Shown here piece after piece: positions 24,341 to 36,187 of a stretch of 64,000 nt of DNA. This DNA comes from Lenzites betulinus (Eukaryota > Basidiomycota > Agaricomycetes > Polyporales > Polyporaceae). How positions within the stretch are numbered: position 1 is the stretch's first letter; every line of letters starts with the position of its first letter. The notes below the pieces were generated by a model that saw only the letters and a list, made by a program, of their open reading frames with translations, was not told the origin of the DNA and searched no databases. The translations under genes were made by a program, and so were the position numbers. The DNA is taken from positions 248,001 to 312,000 of the forward strand of contig JABYQU010000004.1 of the NCBI GenBank assembly GCA_022264855.1. Reading direction: 5' to 3'.

Positions 24341-26721
24341 CTAGCTCTGCTCGGAATATGCGGCCTGGTGTATGCTGACGCTCCGGCCACTGGGGTCGGA
24401 CGCGCAGCCCCAGTCCGCGCGCGGTAGCCACCTGAAAAAAGCAAGATGAGATGAGCATCGTGCAGCACGAATGCGGGCGGTAGATGGAGAACGCACCTGA
24501 CAACTGTCGCGGCTGCAGCAGGAGGATACAAGCCTGCAAGAGGTCATATGAGCACGGGGCGATAAACGGAGCGATAAACAGCAGGCCGCTTACCGTCAAA
24601 GATGTCGCGGATGAAGTACCCCTCCTTCGTGTCTGGGGTGTTGTCCGGCCAGCGCTCGGCGCGCTTTTCGAACGCCTCGTCGGACACAACGGACGCGGCG
24701 TGGTCCTTTATCCTGCGGGCGAAAAATTAGGATTTAGATTGGGGGCACGCGACACGTATGAGGGAGGGGACACGCACCCGTCGATCCAGGAGTAGCCTAC
24801 GCCGTCGGAGAATTGCTCCTTCTGGCGCCAGAGGATAGACCGAGGGAGATACGGCTAGCGCAGCGGTGTCAGTCGTCGACGCGTGGACGAGCGCAAGCGA
24901 GGCCCTCGCATACCTTGCCGTCCGGCGAGCAGTCGAACGCTTTCCGGATGATGTACTGCACACACGCGAGATCAGCGATGGGGGACGAGACCAGGGCAGG
25001 GACGCGTGCGCACCTTCTCCATCTTCGGGCAGCCGTCCGCGTCGACCTCCTGGCTGGAGCCCTTGCTGAACATCTTCTCCTTCGGGTCGACGTTCATCGC
25101 CACCTCGAGGAAGGCCTTGTCCAGGAAGGGGACGCGCGCCTCGAGGCCCCACGCCATTGTCGACCTGCGTTCGCTCAGCGAGGGGTACTTTCAACGACAG
25201 AGCGGGTGGACTTACTTGTTGGCGCGGAGACAGTCCGACGTGTGCAGGTTCTTGACCCGCTTCACGCACTCCTGGTGGAGTGACTTCGGATCAGGCGCGG
25301 CGTGGAAGTATAGGTACCCTGCATCGCGCGGTTGTCAGGAGGATATTACGAGGCACGCGAGCACAAGGAACACTGACCGCCGAAAATCTCATCGCTGCCC
25401 TCCCCGCTGAGGACCATCTTCACACCCATCGCCTTGATCTTCCTGCTGAGGAGGTACATGGGCGTGCTCGCGCGCACTGTCGTGACATCGAAGGTCTCGA
25501 GGTGGTAGATGACGTCCGGAATCGCGTCCAGGCCTTCCTGCACGGTGAATGTGTACTCATGGTGCACAGTCCCAAGATAATGCGCTGCCTTCCGGGCGGC
25601 GAGCAAGTCGGGCGAGTTTTCCAGTCCAACAGAGAACGAGTGCAGCTGGGGCCAAGACGTAATTGTAGCTGCAAAAGAAGTAAGAACGCATAGCATGCAC
25701 GAAGCTCGCTCCAGCACCCACCAACTTCATCCGTGTATGCCTCACCGGGGGTAGGTGGGCCGCTCCTCGCCTCGGCGAGCTTCCGTTTCCTGGCTTCCAC
25801 CTGGGCCTGGGCCACCTTCTCCGTCTCACGCGCCGCAATGGCCGCGATCAGACTGCTATCCAGACCTCCGCTAAGCAGCACCCCGTACGGAACCTCGGAC
25901 ATCAGCCGCTTCCGGACCGCCTCCTCGAGCGACTCGCGCAGGAGCGTGAGGTCCGCGGGCGTGGTAGGGATGGTCGCCTCGGGGCCGTCGACGTCGCCGT
26001 TCCACCACGAGGGCTTGAAGTAGCGCGTCGTGGACTGGTCGCGGCTATCGTAGACGTGCCCGGGCGGGAACGCGATGATCTTGTCGCACAGGTCGGTGAG
26101 CGCCTTGAGCTCGGACGCGAAGAAGGTCGCCCCGGGCCGTTTTGAGCTCCAGCCCTGGTAGAGCGTGGTGATGCCGATGGGGTCGCGCGCGGCGATGATG
26201 CGCGAGGGCGTGACGGACTCGTCGAGGAGCACGAAGGAGAACATGCCATCGAGGAGGTCGCATAGGCCCGTGTCCTTCTCTTGGTACTAGAGCGCGGAAA
26301 AAATTAGTACGGGTGGCGCTGGGGCGCGTGCGGCGGTGGGGGACGCACGAGGGGGATGATAACTTCGCAGTCGGAGTGGGTCTTGAACTGGTACTTGCTC
26401 TTCAGCTGCGCACGCAGCTTGTGGTGGTTGTAGATCTCGCCGTTGACGGCGAGGATGATCTTTCCATCGGTGCTCACGAGCGGCTGCGCGCCAGTGTCTG
26501 CGTGCGCGAACTTGTCGGCCCCCGCTATGCGGTGCAATGGTTTCGGAGAACTCACCGACACCTACGATGGCAAGACGCTCGTGCGCGAGGATGGTCTGCT
26601 TGCCGCTGTAGCAGCCGGACCAGTCAGGACCGCGGTGGCGAATTTTCTTCGAGCACGCGATGAGACGCGGCCGCTCTGCCGCGGGGTTGTCGATGCCATG
26701 TGCGATCACGATGCCACACAT
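24341..26721 (-). CDS. ASN1: Asparagine synthetase (glutamine-hydrolysing)
   Basis: Converts aspartate, glutamine and ATP to asparagine, glutamate, AMP and PPi in the cytosol. The start at 26721 gives MCGIVIAHG with Cys2 as the glutaminase nucleophile. HRGPDWSG and [10 protein letters not shown] are standard N-terminal class-II amidotransferase segments. The synthetase domain has the PP-loop [13 protein letters not shown] and [18 protein letters not shown], with [10 protein letters not shown] further on. The C-terminal exons read [18 protein letters not shown] and [16 protein letters not shown], ending at AAYSEQS. Eight or more short introns break the gene. The stop at 24341-24343 is reached only after two small final introns are removed. 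All key residues are present. Confidence 0.97.
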
Positions 26722-27458
26722 GTCGCGCGTCTGAATGTGAGCTGCGGGACTAGTTGGGGGTGGGTGGGATGGGAGAACGGGCGAAAGATGGACGCGCTCA
26801 AAACGTCGACTGGCTGAAATAGTAGGGAGGTGACTCGCGGGGTAGTGACTCGGACAGTGCAGTTACTTATCAACCTTTCAATTTCCATCCTTTCGACGAG
26901 TGCAGATTAGATAACGCGTGATATACATATTGTCCGCCGATCGAGGTGCGATCTGGACGAGCGGAACGGTCTTCGCTTCTTTCCGAGCCTCCGTCTCCGC
27001 CTCCGAACCATGGTCATCCTCCCTTCCTCTTCTTCCGACAAACTTACGCAAGACATCTAGTGACTCGGGTGTGCCCTGATCATAGTACGTGGCATGACTG
27101 TGGTCCTTGCTTAGGAAAAATAGCGGACCTGAAGAGAGTTCGCGCCGGCGTTGTGGTCCTGTGAGCGCGACCATCCTGAGTTCGGCGACACCTTGATTCT
27201 GAGTTCGAACAGCGGCGAGCAGTCGTTGTGCGCGGCCCACTTCATATTACTGTACTGCGTTGTATATCCAATCAATGCCAATAAGCCGGTGCTCGAAATA
27301 CAGCATGAGCGAAGTGGACAAGCGGTCAGCCGAAGCGCACGAGCACTTCAAACCGGAATGCCAGTACTTGTGTCACAAAAATCCGATATACATTTCCGGT
27401 TCATCGAACATAGTTATACATCGATTCTTACCGGGCACCTCATACATCCCCGCGGCGT
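26722..27458. other. Intergenic, upstream of asparagine synthetase
   Basis: This lies between the asparagine synthetase start and the 3' end of the aldo-keto reductase, both on the minus strand. It should contain the asparagine synthetase promoter. Frames here have no recognisable content. Confidence 0.45.
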
Positions 27459-29091
27459 TCATCCCCACAGGTGCAAAGCCTTCGGGTCGACATTGTCCCT
27501 GTACCGTCCGCCCTTGACGGTGTGCGTGGCCAGGACCTCCGCGATCTCTGCTTTCTCCGCCTCCGTCAGCACGATCTCGCCAGCGGCGAGGTTCTCCAGG
27601 TTGCGCTTCTTGTTGCTGAGTTCCGGGCGTCAACAGGCTGTACTACTATCACGGCAGAGAATGCTAATGCTGTACTCACCACGAGCCGGGGAGAGGGAGG
27701 ACGTGCGGGCCGAGAGAGGCCACCCAGGCGATGCTGAGCTGCGCGGGCGTGACGCCCTTCTTCTCGGCGATGACTTTGATCGCGTCGACGATCGCCATGT
27801 TGTGCTTGAAGTTCTGCGAAATGAGCACATGGTGTTAGACATTTGGGGGACTATGTTCTCAGGGCGAGAAAGACGGACCTCCTCCTCGAAACGCGTGAAT
27901 GTCAGGCGCATGTCCCCGGCTGTGCGACATTAGTAAGTATCCATCTCGCCCTTGTATGGAGGCGCACTTACGGGCAAGATCCTTCTTCGGGTCTTTGATA
28001 GTACCGGTGAGGAAGCCTCGTCCCAAAGGACTGTTGGTGTATGCCATTAAATATGAACATTACGGATACGAGGAGTTAACTCACGAGTAGGCGACGACGG
28101 TGACACCAAGCTCCTTCGCGGTTTCGATGACTAGAGAACCTTCAGCATAAGGTCTATCCATTCTAGCTGCCCGTTACACCCACCCTTCTTGGCCTCCTCC
28201 TCGTAAGACCAGAGGCTAACCTCGATCTCCACGGCAGCAATCGGGTGCACTGCATGCGCCCTCTTGAGAGTCTCAGCGCTGCACTCCGACAGGCCGATGT
28301 GCCCGATCTTGCCCTCCTCCTTCAGCTGCACGAGCGTTCGGACCGCGTCTTCGATCGGCACCCGGTGGTCCACGCGCGCGGACTCGAAGAGGTCCATGCG
28401 CTTGATGCCGCCCAGGCAGGCGTTGATGTTGTCCACGCTGCGACGGAGGTTCTCCGGGCTAGTAGGGATGGTCAGAAACTAGAGTGCGATTTGTTTGGGA
28501 CGCCAGAGGCGACATACGAAGCATCAGGGCCACCTTGCCCAACGCCGCCCTGTGGAATGTTTCCCAATCAGCATGCGCGGCTCGTTGGTTTATTGTGCGA
28601 ACAGATACTTACCTTCACGGACAGGAAGGTGCGGTCCGCGTACTCGGGGTACTTGGCGAAGAACCGCGAGAGCATCAAGAGGTTGGCCGTGGACCAGTTC
28701 GGGCCGTAAAACTCGCCTGGGGTGAGGGTATCAGTAAGATCCATACCCGGCTGAAATAGATAACCTCAGTAGTGTGGCACCTACCGCTGTTAATGAACAT
28801 TTTCACGCCGGCGGGCAGCGCGTCGATGCCCGCCTTGATGCACTCGAAGGCCTCCTCCTCGGGGAGGGGGAAGTTCGGGTCCCGCCATCTGTGCGTGTGC
28901 GATGTTAGCATATACGAGGATCGTAGATATCGCAGTGAATGCGAACGTCATCATCATCAATCCATGCTGTTGAGGATGGACAGTCAATGGTCAGAATAAG
29001 TACATGCAAAGGCTTCCACACTTACGCCGATTCTTCCAATAGTAATGTCTGAGGCTGAGCCGCCGAGCTTGGTAGTAGAGACGATAGACAT
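27459..29091 (-). CDS. Aldo-keto reductase, pyridoxal reductase-like
   Basis: NADPH-dependent TIM-barrel oxidoreductase of the AKR8/AKR13 type, resembling fission-yeast pyridoxal reductase Plr1. The start at 29091 gives MSIVSTTKLGGSASDITIG. The second exon, HGLMMM, joins WRDPNFPLPEEEAFECIKAG. MFINSGEFYGPN contains the catalytic Tyr, DRTFLSVKGGVG the Lys, and RMDLFESARVDHRVPIED follows. Cofactor-side motifs HIGLSECSAETLKRA, AYSPLGRGFLTGTIKD and VLPLPGS are present. It ends KALHLWG at 27459. About eight short introns were read. Pyridoxal is the inferred substrate; other small aldehydes remain possible. Confidence 0.93.
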
Positions 29092-30083
29092 GGTATTCAA
29101 TCTGACGAAGTTGAGGGGTTTGCTATGTGAGTGAGAACGTTTAGCAGTGTTTGGTGGGGATAGGGCGATATCGCAGCCTTTGTATTTATACAGATGCTGG
29201 GCCCAGGCGCAGCACTACGTACGCTTGCGATGAATATGCTGGCAGTCCGCGATCAAGCCTGAGCTGTATGCGTATCCACCGAAGCGGGATGGCTGACTGT
29301 AGCTACAAACCCCGTTCACGTCATGACTTACGCTCCCGCGCTGCTGTACACGGGACTGCCACTAGTGGGACGCGTACGCGCTTGGCAGATGCGGCCGGCA
29401 AGAGAAGGTGTACATCGACGGCAAAATTATCCCCGTGGACCGTGGTGGTACCGGCGGTCCCCTCACGACTTCCAGTCGGACGCGTTGCCTCTCGGCACGA
29501 TCATTTGGTTGTGGAACGCCAAAGCATGTGTTTTGTGAACCCATGCTGATCTGTACTGGTTCTGGGCTCTAACGCAACAACCGTTCTGCAGACGATATTG
29601 GTTTGACTCTCGCGCACGAGAATAGCACACTCTCAGAAATTCGGGAAGCACGACCAGGTTGTTTCCGTGGAGGTGCGGAATTATGGATAGAAACAAGGCA
29701 ACCTGAATACGTGCAATGAGCGCATGCAACGGCGAGGGTGGGAAGAACATCGCCACTCACCGTCGCAGATAGCAGGTAGCCGAATATTTGGAGGGATCTC
29801 CGGGTCAGAACAGAATCTCGAAAGTGGTGTACGCATGCGTAGCCACGTCAACCGACCCACCTAGCACTGCAATGGCAGTGGTGTTAATCCAGTCATGCCC
29901 ACGAGTTGGTCTGAATGTAAACGTGTCGGGGATCATAACGACTACATAGTGACGTACGTACACAGTGGCTGTATCCAAGAAGTCCAGGGGCGGTATAGAA
30001 CTGCGTAAGCAAAGCAAAAAAACAAGACTACGGAACAGGTATATCCCCGGACGTTACCATACAAGGGGAACCACTGCATCGAC
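29092..30083. other. Intergenic, possible relic of a membrane-protein gene
   Basis: This separates the reductase start from the proton-channel stop. A minus-strand frame at 29805-30017 and another at 29463-29756 read as hydrophobic stretches, but frames are broken and no start or domain can be fixed. It could be a decayed fungal membrane-protein gene; the case is weak. Confidence 0.3.
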
Positions 30084-30902
30084 CTACGGTTCATCACGCA
30101 CGACTTGGGCACTCTGCAAGGACGTGATGCGGGCACGAAGCTCCTGGTTCTCCTGCCGAATGGCTTCTAGCGACGCGTGTGCGACCTTCAGTTGCTGGCG
30201 CGTCTCGATGAGCTCCTCAGCTTGCTGCTCGTCGAGTTCTCCTGCGCTAACGGCGATCCCTGCGAGAAACGTTAAGGCGCAAACCTGTGACCGGACTGCG
30301 TTATACAACTCGTCTGTCACCTACCTTGTACTAATTTGACTAAGCGCCACAATCGAAGAATAACGAGAAGGGAGGCGAGTTCTCGTTCGCGGCCACGGAG
30401 AACAATTTCGAGGATGAAGGTGGTGAGGATGACAAGCGCATCAAACAAGTGTAGCACGGCGTGGGCGACAGGCCCAGCGGGGTTATAGTAGCGGGCGCCC
30501 AGTGCCCATAATGAGACGGGTATTTCGGCAAGGAAAAGGGTGGTGATGACGAGGGAGATGTTGGCGAGGATGTTGAGCCAAAGCGGGGTGTCAGGTCCTT
30601 CGATGGGTGTGCAGTCGTTGGAGAGGAAGGTGTAGCCGAGGTCGGCGAGTACGCACGCCGAGTCGATGAGAACCTGTGCACAAGGTGTGAGTTGTTTAGT
30701 GGCAAGATATGTATGCCAAGGGAAAGGTGATGATACGGACGAGGGTGATCACGGTGTAGTGGAGTGGTCTCGACTCGAGAAATTCGGCGGCGCGAATCTG
30801 ACAGTGTCGGTAGGTACTTTTCGAGCTGTGATCCTGTGCTTCAATCGCATCATGTGTGTCGTAGTTAGAAGTGGATGGCAGAAGTGGATCTTGTTCAGAC
30901 AT
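30084..30902 (-). CDS. HV1: Voltage-gated proton channel (Hv1-type voltage-sensor protein)
   Basis: A four-helix voltage-sensor protein without a pore domain, as in Hv1 channels that let H+ out of the cell. Three exons: 30902 to about 30725, the middle exon to about 30345, then to 30084. S1 is VLIDSACVLADLG with Asp58 at the selectivity position. S2 carries Glu104 (LFLAEIPVSLW). S3 carries Asp132 and Glu143 (FDALVILTTFILEIV). S4 reads LVILRLWRLVKLVQG, giving Arg161-x-Trp163-Arg164-x-x-Lys167, the Hv1 signature with Lys in place of the third Arg. A coiled coil follows (EELIETRQQLKVAHASLE), as expected for dimer formation. The N-terminus is short and polar. Both introns have GT..AG ends and keep the frame. 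Confidence 0.87.
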
Positions 30903-31505
30903 GTCGATCCGGCGTGGTAGCAGTAACTACGCGCGAGCAATATTTGGCTCGAGGCAAACCTCCAGCCTCGACGTCACTGTCCCGCGATGGGTGGGCGCTC
31001 GAGCGGTGATGGGTCGTGACAGGACGCGTGGGGCGTGTGACGGTCCGCGTTTGTCGCGATAGTGGGCGTCTGTGTGTAGCAGCGGTCGTTGGAGAGAAAC
31101 CGGACGTTTGCAGCCCGGACCCGTCGATGCTGCCCTCCGCTGCCAGATTGCACGCAATATTATCAATATCTGGCTAGGATGCACGTCACGCCCGCTCAAG
31201 AACGTCAACGCCCATGCTGCATGTTCAGTGGAGGCTGGGCAAGACCCAGTCACGACTGTCCTTCCCTGTCATCGTCTGCCTGATAGCGGATGCCAGGTTA
31301 CTGACACTTTCCCCAGCCATGCTTCCACTAGGTCCACTTATATACCGCGATGCTCATACTGACTGACGACTCCCGCCGGCCTCCGTTCACAGGGCATTGA
31401 CTGAGTCAGTCCCGCCTCTTTCGACTCTCTCAGCTCCCTGGTGGGCTTTCGTTTTTTCTTGTATTATCCCACTCCTTCTCTTCGTCTTTCTTTATTTTTT
31501 GTACT
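30903..31505. other. Divergent intergenic region
   Basis: This lies between the proton-channel start (-) and the four-helix membrane protein start (+). The + strand is T-rich just before 31506. No element was recognised. Confidence 0.45.
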
Positions 31506-33529
31506 ATGGAGTGGTGGACTCTCTTCAGAAGGATCAGGATTATCATCTTCGGTGAGCATCTGCACAACCACTCGCTTCGACGACGCTCACCTGCCGGCGC
31601 AGCGTTCATTTCCATTGTTAGCATCGCTTTTGCCGCCATTTTGTCTGTATACTTGTCCAAGGAATGGATTCACTTCTCCACCTTGCAACGTATGTGCACA
31701 TACGGTTCATTATTCTGTCTTGTCGTTTAACCGTTGAGCCCGCACAGGTGCCATCGTCCTGGCCATGATAGGCGTCAACACACTGACGTCTCTACTGTTG
31801 TATCTCATGTTGGTAAATCTATGCTCACCCTTAATCATGTACTGACACCTGGCAACTACAGGGCTGTTGTAGTTTTTCGCATGTGGAAAGAGCTCCTCCG
31901 AGTCCTTTTCCTCCTCGCCATCCACATCGGTAGGCGTCTTATTCTTCCTCCCAGTATGCACTGTATATATTCTGACCTTGACTGTAGGTGCTGCAGTACC
32001 GTTCACACTCTTCGGTTTCTCATTCTCCTGTGCCATCTTCAGTTAGTCGTCGTACATTGCACTCACTGCGAAGCATCTGACCGGTATACTCGGCTATAGA
32101 CCCCGGAGCAACATGCAAAATCGTCAACCTCACATTCCTCTCAAGCGCTTGGTCTATTACAGGACTTCGTAGGTGATCGAAATATTTGTCATGGCACTCT
32201 TCTAAACACACCCAACCTGTAGTTCTTGGGTATACTGTATATCTCTGCATAATGTCTCGTGTCCCTCACCCCGCTCCCCTGGTCACTCTGAATGACCTGC
32301 TAGACACCCCACCCGTTAGCAGGGCTACCTCTGTGGTTTCTGCACACTCTGCCACTCGTTTACTCTCCCAATCGGCTCAGTCAACATTAGCACGTCCAGC
32401 GAGCCCCGCATCCATGTATTCTCAAGAATCAACTCGCCCAAGGACGGTACCCAAGAGACTCTTCGTTGCGAACAGCACCCCGCGCTCAAGCACACAGACA
32501 ACAGTCTCTCGTACCGAGGAACTACAGCGAGCTCCTTCTTACGGAGCGACGGGCACGGAGACTCGCGAAATTGAGCCGTCAATCTTGCATTCCCGCTTCT
32601 CGACTTCGACTATGGGAAGCACGCACTCCGTTGCCCCCGCCCTGCCCAGGAGTCTGTTCTCGCTGCGAGTGCCACACTCCGAACATCTTTTCCGGCGTCC
32701 GTCCGCCCCCGCGGCCCCCTCCGTACCTCGCCCACCTGTGGAGAAGATGCCCCAGCGTATACCCCCGCGACCTCTATTACTCAACCCGTTCAGTGATCCG
32801 CTTTCGCGCCACGGTACCCCCGAGACCGCATTCTCCGGATATAGCTACACATCCGCCCCCGCGAACATGAACGTTGGAGGTTACGCCGTCCCCCCACCTT
32901 TCCCCGGCCCCTACGGACAAGGGCCTGCAGCATACGGCAGCTACCTCTCGCCATACGCCTCTCCGTCGCTCTACTCCGCGCCGCAATTCGACCGCTCCTC
33001 CACCCCGCAGACCATCTACACTGTGACAGGCCCCGCACAGGTCCTCCCCGGCCCCCCGGGCTACGCGTACCTCGCGCCCTACGCCGTGCACTACGCCGGC
33101 GCGCCCACGCGCACGCACGCCGCCACGCCCAGCGCGTCCTCCATCCACTCCATGTCGCCGAGCATCCACTTCCACCCGACCGGCCCTGCCCCAGCGCACC
33201 CCGCATCGCTCACACCCGCACACCCGGCGAACGAGACGCGCGCGCCGCCCGCGGTGCACCTGCGCAGCGCGAGCGACCCCGTGGTGCGGACGTACAGCGC
33301 GGACCCGCGTGTGGGCGGGCGCGGGGACGGGGATGTCATGCTCCCGAATCCGTATGCCGCGGGCGCGGAGATTAGGAGGTATGGGAGCGTGCCGCATGTA
33401 CGCAGTACGGGGGCGTATGTTGACAGTGTCACTAGTGGTTGCATGGGAGGACTGACGGCTGCGGCTCCGGCGGAGGATGGGCGGTGGAGGGAGGCGGTAT
33501 TGAAAGCCGCGTCGGCGGGGCGAGGGTAG
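31506..33529 (+). CDS. Four-helix (MARVEL-like) membrane protein with long Ser/Pro/Tyr-rich tail
   Basis: The start at 31506 gives MEWWTLFRRIRIIIF. Six exons were joined; the first ends at 31551 and the second runs 31603-31689. Their frames agree only as one chain. Four hydrophobic segments are FISIVSIAFAAILSVYL, AIVLAMIGVNTLTSLLLYLM, LLRVLFLLAIHIGAAVPF and FLSSAWSITGLLLGYTVYL. The last runs directly into a tail of about 430 residues (open frame to 33529) rich in Ser, Pro, Ala and, further on, Tyr/Gly/Pro (PGPYGQGPAAYGSYLS). The topology suggests a small tetraspan with a cytosolic disordered tail. No named orthologue is recognised and the MARVEL link is only by helix pattern. The first exons are short, so the 5' model is less sure than the last exon. 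Confidence 0.6.
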
Positions 33530-34040
33530 GATCATGATGGACTTGGTGATGTTGTGCTTACTACTTAGCGGGATGATTTTTTGATGGGTTTGGCAGAGCT
33601 GAGGAGGGTGTGAGATGTATATGGACGGGCGGTACACAAAGCAGGAGGACAGCTGCAGCCGGACGAGTTGTAACTTAGAACAACAAATACCCAACGCCAG
33701 CTGGTTGCACGACGTTCATACAGCCTGCACATATATACGTCTGCAGCCGCCGTTGAACGTTCAAATACATCCATACACCAACGCGGCGCAAGTTCCAGAT
33801 GTAGCATGGACTGCGTGTCTGACATATATATTGGATTCGGGCCGCGAACGAGCATACATACCAAATTGAGCCCACGTGGGCGTCCCCCGCCGTTCCTGAA
33901 AGGCGGTCCTCCCGCGGGCGGCGACTCCCTCCTCGCAGTGGCCACCACCCGCCCCAGCCCGTCTCATCCCCTCCACCTCCCCAGGCCCCGCCTGTGTCCA
34001 CTCTTGCTCTTTCTAACGGTGATACACTCGGGTTAACGCG
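33530..34040. other. Intergenic, promoter of the syntaxin gene
   Basis: This holds the 3' flank of the tetraspan gene and the promoter of the syntaxin gene. Only short frames are present. No TATA box near the syntaxin start was identified. Confidence 0.45.
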
Positions 34041-35442
34041 ATGCAAAGTGACAAGCTCGCAGCGTACAGGGTGCGTTGCGCCGAGTCCCAGCGTCTCCGC
34101 CACCGCGGCTGACGGCATTCTTGGAACACACAGGCTCGCCAGCAGCAGCAGCAGCCGGGCGGACAGGCACATGAGATGACGCAGGTTGGCGGGGGCGCAG
34201 AGCCCGAGCCGGCGTCGCCGCTGAACGGTGCGGGGAACGGGAGCTCGGACACGATGTCGAACTTCTACACCCAGGTGCGTTCGACGAGTTAGTGTTACCG
34301 CCCGTCCACAGGCGGACGCGCGTGTGTACCGGCTGCTGAATACTAGTGCTGACCGCTGTCGTGGGACGGATAGGTCTCGTCGGTGCAAGACGGCATTGCG
34401 CAGTTCAGCAGCAACGTCTCGCGGATATCTGACCTCCACTCGCGCACGCTCAACAGCGCCGACGACGGCGCGAGCCGCCAGAACGAGGCCTTGCTTGACG
34501 AGCTCGTGGGGCAGACGCGGCAGCTGAGCAACGAGATCAAAGAGAAGATCCAGACTTTGTCTTCGTATCCCGTCTCTCGCGCGCAGGACCAGGTCGTCCG
34601 CAAAAACCAGGTGAGCATTAGCTGCGCTTGTAGCATCTTACGCACCTTCTGATACCGGAGATCCTTTATAGACCGGATTGTTGCGCCAAAAATTCGTTGA
34701 TGTCCTCCAGAACTACCAGCAGGTGGAGAGGGATTACCGTGCAAAGTACAGGCAGCGGGTAGAGCGGCAGTTCAAGATTGGTACGCAGCATCGTCCTTCG
34801 GCCCCTTATTAGAGTGGAAATTGACCTTCTGTTGCTCATTCAGTCAAGCCCGATGCCACACCAGAAGAGGTTGCTGCTGTGGTCGATGATACCAGCGGTA
34901 CTGGTGCTCAGATTTTCACCCAAGCGGTACATATTGCCACACTTCACACACGCGGCTCTCGTCTGACTCGACTATGTAGCTTTCGTCGTCAACTCGCTAT
35001 GGCGAATCGCGGACGGCGTACCGGGAGGTGCAGGATCGCCACAACGATATCCAGAAGATCGAGCGCACGCTCGAGGAGCTCGCGCAGCTATTCAACGACG
35101 TGAGTAATATAAGATGTCCCTGTCGAATCACGGCTTGCTCACCGTGGTCCTGTAGATGGCCGTCCTTGTTTCGCAACAAGACGAGGGCATCGACGCGATC
35201 AATGATACGGCCGTACGTGTGGAGAATGACACAGCTGCGGGGTAAGTCCCTCCCTCTCGGCTGCGCTTTGGTGGGCCTAACGTCATTGCTACAGCTTGAA
35301 AGAGACCGATATCGCGGTGAAGCACGCTCGGTCAGCCCGGCGCAAGCGGTGGATATGCTTCTTCCTCACGCTCGCCATCATCGCCATTCTCGCGCTCGTC
35401 CTCGGCCTCGTCTTCGGCCTGCGCACCAAGAGCAGCAACTAG
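34041..35442 (+). CDS. SSO1: Sso1/syntaxin-1-type plasma-membrane Qa-SNARE
   Basis: Target-membrane SNARE that pairs with Sec9 and Snc for secretory-vesicle fusion at the cell surface. The first exon (MQSDKLAAYR) starts at 34041 and is spliced to ARQQQQQPGGQ. The Habc region begins at VQDGIAQFSSNVSRISDLH and continues LLRQKFVDVLQNYQQVERDY. The SNARE motif is IQKIERTLEELAQLFNDM then AVLVSQQDEGIDAINDTA, with the zero-layer Gln in VSQQDE. It ends with a single transmembrane anchor (WICFFLTLAIIAILALVLGL) and a short RTKSSN tail. About seven small introns interrupt it, several in or next to the SNARE motif. Confidence 0.95.
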
Positions 35443-36187
35443 CAGCCTTGTTGCCACTCTCACCAGCCCGGCTCGCCGGGCGTTGTCACGAGTTGGGACG
35501 ATATCATGCGAACGATTGATTTACGGCTACTACTGCACCTCCGGCTAACGCGCCATGGGGACGTTTCTGGACGACGGCACAACGAATCTACTACTACATG
35601 TTTTCGTCTAATATACCACCGGCTGTATGTTCGTTCCCGCCATGGCATGCCCCTAATATGATCACACTTGTACTCCGAGTCCAATTTGAATATACCCATT
35701 ACATACTACCTCGCGCTACGGCGGACTCTGGGAACAGACAACGCAGCTTCGCCCGCGTAACGTACGCGGGCAACAAACAACTCGCCGTTATCCCAGTACT
35801 GGCCCGGAGCTCCATCGACCGTCTCTCGAACAGCGCCGCGATGACTACGACGCCGACCACGAGTGCGATACTCGTCCTGTCATCTTCCGTTGGCCACGGC
35901 GGCACCTGTCGCGCAAGGCCTCGCGCAGCGGGATAAAACCACCTGAAGCGTCGAAGCCATTGCCCGCGTCGGACCCGTTTCCCCACCCTCGCGCTTCCCC
36001 GGTCCCACTCCCATCCCCCGCTGCCACCACCCAGTCACTGGGCTGCAGGACTCATTGCTTCCGGATCTTGGGCCTCGCCGCTGTCTGTACGCCAGGACGA
36101 TTGACCCCACTCCGACAGACCCACCCACCCAGAAACTAGCATCGTAGCTCCTACACGCGCCGCAACTTGAGGAACGCAATAGCGACG
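35443..36187. other. Intergenic, promoter of kynureninase
   Basis: 3' flank of the syntaxin gene followed by the kynureninase promoter. Open frames here are short and overlapping on both strands. Nothing else was recognised. Confidence 0.45.
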
